A stretch of 64,000 nucleotides of DNA from an uncultured bacterium. GTDB taxonomy: Bacteria > Bacillota_I > Bacilli_A > RF39 > UBA660. Below, in pieces: positions 52,378 to 59,639 of this stretch; positions within the stretch are counted from its first letter, which is position 1; each line of letters opens with the position of its first letter. Location of the stretch: assembly GCA_946560065.1 (NCBI GenBank), contig CAMNUE010000003.1, positions 62,001-126,000 on the forward strand. Reading direction: 5' to 3'. The position numbers and the translations under genes are program-made. Under the pieces are notes generated by a model that was not told the DNA's origin, ran no database searches, and saw nothing but the letters and a program-made list of their open reading frames with translations.

Positions 52378-53445
52378 TTAGCCTATTTTTTTGAATTGTT
52401 TTTTTCTTAAATTCATCAAATAATCGATTAGTAATCCAAGTGCAAATGAAATAATAATTACGATAAAAGAATGAATTATTAATTGTAAACTGTAACCTAT
52501 AAATCTTTGAGGTACATAGATATTATTAATAACTTTTCTACTAACCTCTATTACTAAGACATGAACTAGATATATGTAGAATACACTATTAGCTATTTTA
52601 TTTATGTATTTTTCATTTTTAGCTGAAATCTTTACTTTATGAAGATTATATTTTGCAAAAAGGAAGACTGCTATAGCATAGAAAAATGGAAATATTGACA
52701 GTGCAAGTAGCATACTATCTTCTCTAATATTAACTGTACATATATAGTCAAAAATTGGCATTAAAATTAATGAGATTATTCCAATAATATATGCTTTCTT
52801 TCTATCTTCGAGTTTTATATCATATTTAAATAAATAGTAACCTAAAAATGTATAGTTCATATATATGAGTAAATCTGGTACTTTGAAGGCTGTTAGAAAT
52901 CTTGTTTCCATTCTTGAAAGAACTACATTGATTGTATTTATTAAGTTACCAAAAATAAATATAACTATTATAAGTGTTCTTAAATCTTTTTTATCAATTT
53001 TTTCGATAAATTGTTGTAAAAAAGGTATGAATAAGTAGATTGTTATTATTGAATACATGAACCATAAGTGGTATTTGATTTCAAGACCGGAGCTAAATTT
53101 ATTCCAAAAGTCTATAAGTGACATTCTTGAATGTAGTGTCATTCCATCATAAATATAATAAATCACACAAAAAATAACTAATGGAATTAAAAGTTTGGGA
53201 ATTCTCTTTTTTAAGAATTCTTTATAGCTCTCTTTATTTTTCCTTCCAAGCATAAATGCACCTGTTATCATAAAAAAGATGGGAACTGCGAATCTTGGAA
53301 TTGAATCTAAACATGTTAAAATAAAATAATATTTTTTGTTTAGAACAAGATAAGCATCTCTCATATTGGCCATAAGGTGAAGACAAATTATACCTATTAT
53401 GGAAATTATTCTTAAAATATCACAATATACTACTCTTTTTTTCAT
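52378..53445 (-). CDS. Membrane acyltransferase family protein (second copy)
   Basis: A 355-aa acyltransferase-3-type protein with about ten helices. The first helix has YCDILRIISIIGIICLHLMAN with a His in the catalytic position; SIPRFAVPIFFMITGAFMLGRK and KYHLWFMYSIITIYLFIPFLQQF follow the family layout. It is paired with the SGNH hydrolase gene upstream (6-bp gap) and is the counterpart of the 42.7-kb copy. It likely acylates the exported polysaccharide or peptidoglycan outside the membrane. Confidence 0.87.
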   Translation of the reverse strand: MKKRVVYCDILRIISIIGIICLHLMANMRDAYLVLNKKYYFILTCLDSIPRFAVPIFFMITGAFMLGRKNKESYKEFLKKRIPKLLIPLVIFCVIYYIYDGMTLHSRMSLIDFWNKFSSGLEIKYHLWFMYSIITIYLFIPFLQQFIEKIDKKDLRTLIIVIFIFGNLINTINVVLSRMETRFLTAFKVPDLLIYMNYTFLGYYLFKYDIKLEDRKKAYIIGIISLILMPIFDYICTVNIREDSMLLALSIFPFFYAIAVFLFAKYNLHKVKISAKNEKYINKIANSVFYIYLVHVLVIEVSRKVINNIYVPQRFIGYSLQLIIHSFIVIIISFALGLLIDYLMNLRKKQFKKIG

Positions 53446-53451
53446 AATATT

Positions 53452-54177
53452 CTACCCTTCTAGATATGGTAATATTGTCTTTGTTACTTTTATGTATCCT
53501 AAAGTATTCAAATGTAGTCCATCTTTTGTATATTTCAAATCTAAATTACCATCTTCATCTGTTAATTCATCATAAACATTAATGTATGTAACATTATTCT
53601 TTTTACAGTATTCTTTAAGCTTTTTATTTATTTCTATTATGTCTTCTTGCTCTCTTTTACCTACAACTTCGTCAACAATCTTTTCATCATCTGTCTTGTT
53701 GATTGGATAAATTGATTGAAGGTATATTTTGGCACCGCTTCTATTGTCATGTATTTTTTGAATAATCTTAATTACTCTGTCGATTATCTCGTCGTTTGAA
53801 TCAGGACTGGGTACATTTAAGTCATTAGTTCCAATTAAAATTACTACTTTGGTTGGATTGTAGCGATAAACCATTTCCTCTAGTCTTTCTAAAATGTCCT
53901 TCGTGTTAAATCCGGCTTTACCGCTATTTACTATTGGTAAATTTTCATACATTTCGTCGATTGGATACCAATCTGTTATTGAATCTCCTAGGAAAACAAA
54001 ATTATCACTTTTCTTCGCTTTATATTCCCAAGAACATTTATTACCAGTAATTGTCTCTACTTTTTCTTCTGTTTTCGGAAGGGCATAGGTATTCTTCGAT
54101 ACAAAGAAGTGTGCTGCTAAAATAGTTGCATTTAATATAGTTAAAATAATAATAATTGTTTTTTGTCTGTTATTCAT
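53452..54177 (-). CDS. SGNH/GDSL-family esterase, membrane-anchored (second copy)
   Basis: A 241-aa secreted hydrolase with signal-anchor (about 6-24). SGNH blocks GDSITDWYPIDEM, GKAGFNTKDILERL, GTNDL and KDGLHLNTLGY are complete. Its start overlaps the stop of the DUF6056-like gene by 8 bp, and the acyltransferase follows 6 bp on, so the operon order is membrane protein, SGNH, acyltransferase. Closest visible relative is the SGNH gene at 41.9 kb (same GDSI-Y-P and GI/TNDL pattern). Confidence 0.88.
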   Translation of the reverse strand: MNNRQKTIIIILTILNATILAAHFFVSKNTYALPKTEEKVETITGNKCSWEYKAKKSDNFVFLGDSITDWYPIDEMYENLPIVNSGKAGFNTKDILERLEEMVYRYNPTKVVILIGTNDLNVPSPDSNDEIIDRVIKIIQKIHDNRSGAKIYLQSIYPINKTDDEKIVDEVVGKREQEDIIEINKKLKEYCKKNNVTYINVYDELTDEDGNLDLKYTKDGLHLNTLGYIKVTKTILPYLEG

Positions 54178-55501
54178 TTACTTCATCTCTATCCTCTTTT
54201 AATTTTATTGAATCTATTTCATAATACTTTGCTATTAATTTATTAGTCCAGTGATTTTTATCTTCTTCAATGTCTGATAAACCAAAGGCTGGATTATATC
54301 TATTGTATGTTTGATATTTATACATTTCAATGTCTTTTTTATTCTTCTTTTTTTCTGCTTTAATATAGTTACTTCTATACTCCCAAGAATTTCTTAAATT
54401 GTTAATGTCTTCTGCGGCCTGTAAGTAATCTCTCACATAAACAACACCAAATATTATAATTAAATCTATAAAAAGATATTTAAATATTTTACTTACTTTT
54501 TCAAGATTAAATATGATTGATACAGTGGCGATTATAATAAAAACAAATACTCCTGTCCAAGCTCTTTCTGGAAATTGTGGAGAAAGTACCATTGAGTAAA
54601 CACATAGAATACTTGCAATTAAATAAATATAAGATTGAATTTCTATTTTTTGTTTCTTATACATTTTTATACTAGTTGCTATTACTATTATTGCAATAAA
54701 TGGTAATAAAAATTCAACTAATGTGTATGTGTATCCTAATGCTCTATAAATCCATTTTATTATGAAGAATGTATTATCTACAACGGCATCTTTTCTGACA
54801 AAATTTCCTGGTGCCATAATCATAATTATGAAACCTATTAAAGCTCCAGCAAAGCCACTTATATGCCATTTTTTTATTTTATTTTTAGATTTATTCGTTT
54901 TGTAGCAAATTATTAGTAAAGCGATACTTACTATTAATCCAACTGCCGAATTTTCATTTGTCCAACCTGCAATAATACCTATTAAAAACATTGTTACTAT
55001 TAATATTGGACTATCTTTTTTATCAATATTTTTTCTAAAAGGCAATAAAAATGCCAGTATAATTACTGATGTCCATAAATAATTGCATGAACCTATCAAC
55101 CATAAAAATGTTTGCCCAAAAACTGGTAAGGAAAACCATAAAAATAAATGAATTATTGGAATCATTATTGGATTTTCTTCTTTATCTCCCTTAGCGTGTA
55201 GGTATATTAAATAAACTAGTAAAACATAAACTGCTGAATTACAAATACTAAATATCCATTTTGGTAGTAGTAAGAAAAGCTGAGCAATGAAGTGAGCAAC
55301 GGTTCTTCCACCCCAATTGAAATAATGCCATACTTGGTAACCAACAATGTCTAAAATATTTTTTATTTTTCCGTCGGTTCCAAACGAATAACCAAAATCA
55401 TCTGCTAATAGTGGTGTTAAGAAATTAAAAAGTAAAATCATCAAAAAAATACTTAGTAGATAAATTACTATTTGTTTTTTTGGTGGAATTTTTATTTTCA
55501 T
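54170..55501 (-). CDS. Polytopic membrane protein of DUF6056/glucosyltransferase-like type
   Basis: A 443-aa protein with about ten to eleven helices. The first outer loop carries LADDFGYSFGTDGKI, a D-D pair resembling the catalytic loop of GT-C membrane glycosyltransferases, followed by HYFNWGGRTVAHFIAQL; this matches the DUF6056 family. A role in transferring sugars from a polyprenyl phosphate donor onto the polymer is plausible, especially as the GtrB-like GT2 lies in the same operon. The start follows AAGGACTAAAAC. It ends within the SGNH gene's start. Confidence 0.72.
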   Translation of the reverse strand: MKIKIPPKKQIVIYLLSIFLMILLFNFLTPLLADDFGYSFGTDGKIKNILDIVGYQVWHYFNWGGRTVAHFIAQLFLLLPKWIFSICNSAVYVLLVYLIYLHAKGDKEENPIMIPIIHLFLWFSLPVFGQTFLWLIGSCNYLWTSVIILAFLLPFRKNIDKKDSPILIVTMFLIGIIAGWTNENSAVGLIVSIALLIICYKTNKSKNKIKKWHISGFAGALIGFIIMIMAPGNFVRKDAVVDNTFFIIKWIYRALGYTYTLVEFLLPFIAIIVIATSIKMYKKQKIEIQSYIYLIASILCVYSMVLSPQFPERAWTGVFVFIIIATVSIIFNLEKVSKIFKYLFIDLIIIFGVVYVRDYLQAAEDINNLRNSWEYRSNYIKAEKKKNKKDIEMYKYQTYNRYNPAFGLSDIEEDKNHWTNKLIAKYYEIDSIKLKEDRDEVNE

Positions 55502-55532
55502 GTTTTAGTCCTTCTTTCTTTTATCTATAAAA

Positions 55533-56477
55533 TTAAAATATATGGTTACAATATATTTTAGTCAAAAATTTATTTTTTTCAATCGTTCTTTTTAATAGTG
55601 ATCTATTTTTGTAGTATTTATTACTCTTATAATCAGGTATTTCCTTTTTCATATATGCAAATGCCTCATCGATGAATTTTGTTCCGATTTTTTTATCTTC
55701 TTGATATCTTTGTTGAATTGTGTAGTTTGTTAACATACGTACAGTTAATTTATCTAGTTCTTCTTTAATATACTCTTTATTTTTAAAGTACTGTCTAATT
55801 ATTTCTATAATTTTTAAGATATCAAAAACTTTTTTGTCTCTGACTGTGGTCTCACTGTTATCATGAATTGCATAATAATTTAGACATTCATCTAATTTTC
55901 CAATTTTTTTTGCTTTATCTAGAGCTTCTAGGACGAAAGGTGCATCTTCGTATTTTAAATTTTCAATAAATTTTATTTCATTTTTAACAATAAGATTTCT
56001 TTTGTATATTTTGGCCCATGGAGCTAAATATTCATTAAGTATTTTAGGATTATCTTTTAAAGATGTTGGCCTGAAAGTTGGTATTCGTACTTCTTCTGTA
56101 TTTCCATTATCGAATATTTTATAAAAATCGCAGATTACAACATCCAATCCATAAGTTTCTGCTTTGTTGTATAATTTTTCGCAGGCATCTTTTTCAAGAA
56201 AATCATCACTATCTAAAAACATGAGATATTTTCCTGTTGCTTTTTGAATTCCAAAGTTTCTAGTTTTGCCTATACCTTGATTTTTATTTTTATAGTATTT
56301 TAAACGTTTATCGTTATACGACTTAATTATTTCCTCTGAATTATCTTTTGAACCATCATTAACCAAGATAATTTCTAATTCTTCTTTTGTTTGATTTAAT
56401 ATTGAGTCTATACATTTTTTTAGATATCTTTCGGCATTATAGATTGGAACAATTATACTTACGTCTTTTTTATTCAT
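55533..56477 (-). CDS. Family 2 glycosyltransferase
   Basis: A 314-aa GT2 enzyme: VSIIVPIYNAERYLKKCIDSIL, LVNDGSKDNSEEI, KNQGIGKTRNFGIQKATGKYLMFLDSDDFLEKDA with DSDD as metal site. The C-terminal half is typical of capsule or teichoic-type transferases. Follows the GtrB-like gene with 1-bp spacing and uses GAGGATTAAT for initiation. Acceptor and sugar unknown. No membrane helix. Confidence 0.9.
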   Translation of the reverse strand: MNKKDVSIIVPIYNAERYLKKCIDSILNQTKEELEIILVNDGSKDNSEEIIKSYNDKRLKYYKNKNQGIGKTRNFGIQKATGKYLMFLDSDDFLEKDACEKLYNKAETYGLDVVICDFYKIFDNGNTEEVRIPTFRPTSLKDNPKILNEYLAPWAKIYKRNLIVKNEIKFIENLKYEDAPFVLEALDKAKKIGKLDECLNYYAIHDNSETTVRDKKVFDILKIIEIIRQYFKNKEYIKEELDKLTVRMLTNYTIQQRYQEDKKIGTKFIDEAFAYMKKEIPDYKSNKYYKNRSLLKRTIEKNKFLTKIYCNHIF

Positions 56478-56478
56478 A

Positions 56479-57429
56479 TTAATCCTCGTCTTCTTCTGTT
56501 TCTTTTGTGATATATATTGGTCTTTTCTTCACTTCTAAATACGTTTTAGAAAGGTACATACCAATTATTCCTAAAAAGAAAAGTTGTACTCCACTGACGA
56601 AGATTATAATACAAGCAAGTGATGGCCAACCACCTACTGGATCTCCAAAGGCGATTGTTTTTATAATTATCACGATTATTGCTATGAAGGCTATTAAACA
56701 AAATAGTAATCCAACAAATGCAGACAATACTAATGGCATTGTAGAAAATGCAAGAATTCCTTCTAAGGCATACTTAAATAGTTTAATAAAGTTAAATTTT
56801 GATTCTCCTGCTACTCTATCTGGTGCTTCATAATCAATCCATTTTGTTTCAAAACCAACAAATGAAAAAATTCCTTTAGAATAACGATTGTATTCTTGCA
56901 TACTGATGATTGAATCAACCATTTTTCTTTTCATTAATCTAAAATCTCTTGCTCCTGGAACTTGTTTAGTTGAAGAAATTACACCAATTATTTTATACCA
57001 CCAATTTGTAAAAAAACTTCTTAAGAACGAGTACCCTTTATGAGAACTGGTACATAAAGCAACGCAATCATAACCATCTTTTTTAATCATTTCATACATT
57101 TTTTTAACCATTTCTGGTGGATCTTGCATGTCCGCATCCATTATCGCAACATAGTCACCTTTAGAATTTTCAAGTCCAGCATACATTGCTCCTTCTTTGC
57201 CGAAGTTTCTTGAAAATGATATATACCTTACACGTTTATCTTTCTTGGCTAAATCTTTTATTATCTTTAGTGTGTTATCTTTACTTCCGTCATTGACAAA
57301 AAGAAACTCAAAGTCTACTTCTTTAAGTTCATTTGTTAACTTATCTGCTTCTTTATAAAATGTTGGAAGAGACTCTTGCTCATTATAGCAGGGAACAATT
57401 AAAGTTATTAACTCTTTATTTTTCTTCAT
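56479..57429 (-). CDS. Polyprenyl-phosphate glycosyltransferase (GtrB/DPM1-like GT2)
   Basis: A 316-aa GT2 enzyme with two C-terminal helices (about 232-258 and 268-292), the layout of GtrB/CsbB that makes polyprenyl-P-glucose or similar. Motifs: LIVPCYNEQESLP, FVNDGSKDNTL, AIMDADMQDPPE (metal DAD) and KGIFSFVGFET. It would supply the lipid-linked sugar used by a GT-C protein such as the DUF6056-like membrane protein two genes on. The track start at 57438 is corrected to 57429, 6 bases after AAGGTG. Confidence 0.92.
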   Translation of the reverse strand: MKKNKELITLIVPCYNEQESLPTFYKEADKLTNELKEVDFEFLFVNDGSKDNTLKIIKDLAKKDKRVRYISFSRNFGKEGAMYAGLENSKGDYVAIMDADMQDPPEMVKKMYEMIKKDGYDCVALCTSSHKGYSFLRSFFTNWWYKIIGVISSTKQVPGARDFRLMKRKMVDSIISMQEYNRYSKGIFSFVGFETKWIDYEAPDRVAGESKFNFIKLFKYALEGILAFSTMPLVLSAFVGLLFCLIAFIAIIVIIIKTIAFGDPVGGWPSLACIIIFVSGVQLFFLGIIGMYLSKTYLEVKKRPIYITKETEEDED

Positions 57430-57455
57430 AAAATACACCTTACCTCTACATAGTA

Positions 57456-58376
57456 TTATACATTATTGCGATAATAAAATCTAGGACTTATCTTAACCAC
57501 AATCTTCTTGATTTTTCTTGGAATTGTATCAGTTTGTAGATTATCAAAAATCTTATTATTTCGCAATTTTTTTAAATAGCTTTTATAGTCATTTTTATCC
57601 AATTCACATATTTTTAGAAGCATGCTATTGGATATAAAACTTTTAAATATTTTTTTATTTAAATTCGTTTTATTAATTTCTGATAATAAATACTGATAAT
57701 GTGTATAAAAATCTTGAACCTTTTTCTTAACCTTTTCATAGTTATTAGTACTCATTATACTTCCTGATCTTTGAAGATAATTATAGCCTGTGTATGGAAT
57801 TGAATTAACTATCTTAGCTTTGATAATTACTAAGGGAATTAAACCAAAATCTTCATGAATAGTTCCTTCTTTAAAGGCATATTTTTCTTTTAAGTAATAT
57901 TTTTTCTTAATAGCATAGCACCAAGCATTTTCAACAAAATGATACTTAGTAATTGCTTCGAAGGCTTTTTCTCCATTTAAATTTGTGAATGGCACTTCTG
58001 GATATTTTTTGATTATATTACCTTCTTCATCTACTTCTTGGATTTGGAATCTTACCAAGTCAGGGTCATTATCAAGAGAATTTTCAATTTCTTCTAAAAG
58101 TCCTTCTTCCCAATAGTCATCGCTATCTAGAAATATTAAATATTCTCCTTTAGCATGTTTTACTCCAGTGTTTCTAGCAGCGCTTAAACCTTTATTTTTT
58201 TGATTAATTATTTTTACATTTCTATCTTTTATAAGTTCTATACTATTATCTTTTGTTCCATCATTTACAACAATTACTTCATAATCAGTAAATGTTTGTC
58301 TTTCGATATTATCGATACATTTCTCGATATATTTTTCTACGTTATAAACAGGGACAATTATACTAAATTTTGGCAT
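57456..58376 (-). CDS. Family 2 glycosyltransferase
   Basis: A 306-aa GT2 enzyme starting MPKFSIIVPVYNVEKYIEKC, with VVNDGTKDNS, KNKGLSAARNTGVKHAKGEYLIFLDSDDYW (DSDD). ATG 58376 is chosen over the track start at 58412, which adds 12 residues with no ribosome binding site. It is the first gene of the operon that continues to the DUF6056, SGNH and acyltransferase genes. The region upstream is altered by the insertion sequence, and I do not see a clear promoter in the ~60 bp left. Confidence 0.88.
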   Translation of the reverse strand: MPKFSIIVPVYNVEKYIEKCIDNIERQTFTDYEVIVVNDGTKDNSIELIKDRNVKIINQKNKGLSAARNTGVKHAKGEYLIFLDSDDYWEEGLLEEIENSLDNDPDLVRFQIQEVDEEGNIIKKYPEVPFTNLNGEKAFEAITKYHFVENAWCYAIKKKYYLKEKYAFKEGTIHEDFGLIPLVIIKAKIVNSIPYTGYNYLQRSGSIMSTNNYEKVKKKVQDFYTHYQYLLSEINKTNLNKKIFKSFISNSMLLKICELDKNDYKSYLKKLRNNKIFDNLQTDTIPRKIKKIVVKISPRFYYRNNV

Positions 58377-58434
58377 TAAAATCACATCTTTTCTTTTATT
58401 TAATTTTAACAAATACCTAGGTAAAAGTCTAGAA

Positions 58435-58460
58435 ATTACTAGAAATATAAAAAGAACAAG
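58435..58460 (+). repeat. 26-bp direct repeat, left copy, flanking the insertion sequence
   Basis: ATTACTAGAAATATAAAA-AGAACAAG; differs from the right copy at one base. It holds the distal arm and T-run of a terminator whose whole hairpin survives only at the right copy. Best explained as a long target duplication. Confidence 0.8.
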
Positions 58461-58474
58461 TGTAGCGTTACAAT

Positions 58475-58487
58475 TGATGTGACACCT
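58475..58487 (+). repeat. Left terminal inverted repeat of the insertion sequence
   Basis: TGATGTGACACCT, perfect inverted match to 59551-59563. Confidence 0.88.
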
Positions 58488-58501
58488 TTTATATACAAAA
58501 A

Positions 58502-58562
58502 AAGCAATAAGTCGTATAAAATATTAATTAAACCAAAAACTATACGAAAGGACTTATTGCTT
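58502..58562 (+). promoter_or_regulatory. Hairpin covering the transposase ribosome binding site
   Basis: AAGCAATAAGTC (58502-58513) pairs with GACTTATTGCTT (58551-58562), and the inner GTATA pairs with TATAC, leaving GAAAG bulged. The ribosome binding site AAAGGA lies in the bulge and stem, and the arm ends on the base before the ATG. RNA entering from outside would be folded and poorly translated, a known way for IS elements to limit transposase made by read-through. Confidence 0.75.
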
Positions 58563-59531
58563 ATGACAAGTATACCACACACTCAACGTTATTTTCCACA
58601 TGATTTGAATACAAAATTTTATTCAGTTAATCTATACAGGAAAGGTTATTCTATTTCTTTTGTTTGTAGAAGATATAAAATATCTAAGTCATCTCTCATG
58701 AGATGGAATAGGAGATTTGATGGTTCTAAAGAATCCTTAATTGATAAATCTCATAGACCTCTATCTAAACATCCTAATGCTCACTCTGATATTGAAATTA
58801 AATGGATTAAAAATCTGATTAGGCGTAACCCTCACATCTCTATGTCAGAACTATATGGGAAATTAAGAACTGAATATGGCTACTCTAGACATGCAACTTC
58901 ATTATTTAGAGTTCTTAGAAAAATGGGATTCTATATTGATAAAGAGAAACATACCAAATATATTCCTAAACCTTACGATACTCCTAACGAAATCGGAATA
59001 AAATGGCAACTCGACGTTAAATATGTTCCTACAGAATGTTATTCTGGTACTGATAAAGAAAAATTTTATCAATATACAATAATAGATGAAGCTTCCCGTG
59101 AAAGATTTATTTATCCATACAAAGAACAATCATCTTATTCAACTGTTGACTTTATTAAAAGAGCTATTGTTTATTTTGGTTATAAACCAAAAATTATACA
59201 AACTGATAATGGATTTGAATTTACTCACCATGCAAATACAAAAAGAGTTCATCCATTCGATGTATTATGCAATGAACTTAAAATTGAACACAAACTAATT
59301 TGGCCTCGTACTCCTAGACATAATGGTAAAGTGGAAAGAAGTCATAGAAATGATCAAAACAGATTCTACAACTATTTAAAATTCTATTCTTATGAAGATT
59401 TAAAAATTCAAATGAAGGCATATTTAAAACGTTCCAATAATATTCCAATGCAAGTTTTAGGCTGGATTTCTCCCATTGAAAAAAGAAACAAAATAAAGGA
59501 AGCTTATGCAAAAGCATCGCTTCCGAATTAA
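58563..59531 (+). CDS. DDE transposase (integrase core, IS481/IS1202-like)
   Basis: A 322-aa transposase. The N-terminal helix-turn-helix (SISFVCRRYKISKSSLMRWNRRF) binds the ends; the rve-type core has D in WQLDVKYV, D in IQTDNGFEF and E in HNGKVERSHR (DDE). The track start at 58479 lies within the terminal repeat region; ATG 58563 is chosen since AAAGGA precedes it and it begins the family-like MTSIPHTQRY. Intact, so potentially active. It is the only plus-strand gene between 31.4 and 62.1 kb, and the cluster around it reads on the minus strand. Confidence 0.92.
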   Translation: MTSIPHTQRYFPHDLNTKFYSVNLYRKGYSISFVCRRYKISKSSLMRWNRRFDGSKESLIDKSHRPLSKHPNAHSDIEIKWIKNLIRRNPHISMSELYGKLRTEYGYSRHATSLFRVLRKMGFYIDKEKHTKYIPKPYDTPNEIGIKWQLDVKYVPTECYSGTDKEKFYQYTIIDEASRERFIYPYKEQSSYSTVDFIKRAIVYFGYKPKIIQTDNGFEFTHHANTKRVHPFDVLCNELKIEHKLIWPRTPRHNGKVERSHRNDQNRFYNYLKFYSYEDLKIQMKAYLKRSNNIPMQVLGWISPIEKRNKIKEAYAKASLPN

Positions 59532-59550
59532 CATTTTTTACGACTTATTT

Positions 59551-59563
59551 AGGTGTCACATCA
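59551..59563 (-). repeat. Right terminal inverted repeat of the insertion sequence
   Basis: AGGTGTCACATCA, perfect inverted match to 58475-58487. Confidence 0.88.
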
Positions 59564-59576
59564 TTGACAACTAAAC

Positions 59577-59602
59577 ATTACTAGAAATATAAAAGGAACA
59601 AG
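59577..59602 (+). repeat. 26-bp direct repeat, right copy
   Basis: ATTACTAGAAATATAAAA-GGAACAAG; one base different from the left copy (A/G at position 19). It forms the distal half of the terminator at 59585-59615. Confidence 0.8.
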
Positions 59603-59615
59603 ATGCTTCCTGTTC
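59585..59615 (-). terminator. Terminator after the polymerase-glycosyltransferase gene
   Basis: On the minus strand GAACAGGA-AGCA-TCTTGTTC (one G-T pair) is followed by CTTTTATATTT. Part of it is repeated on the far side of the insertion sequence. Confidence 0.85.
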
Positions 59616-59639
59616 TCTTTAATGTTGTTTATTTTCACT

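Larger units (their letters stand above)
58461..59576 (+). mobile_element. IS481/IS1202-like insertion sequence
   Basis: About 1.1 kb between two 26-bp direct repeats. The perfect 13-bp inverted repeat TGATGTGACACCT is at 58475-58487 and 59551-59563; outside it 13-14 bp on each side show only weak symmetry. A subterminal AATAAGTCGTA occurs near both ends (58506-58516 and, inverted, near 59538-59548). One transposase gene is inside. IS1202-type elements are known for long target duplications of 24-29 bp, unlike classical IS481; the element ends could therefore be at 58461 and 59576, or at the 13-bp repeats. It interrupts the polysaccharide cluster without breaking a gene. Confidence 0.85.

Noticed and set aside
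58902-59517. Minus-strand ORFs inside the transposase gene
   Set aside because: Antisense shadows of a well-conserved transposase frame.
58435-59602. Composite transposon explanation for the 26-bp repeats
   Set aside because: Only one transposase and no second IS end is present; the repeats border a single element.
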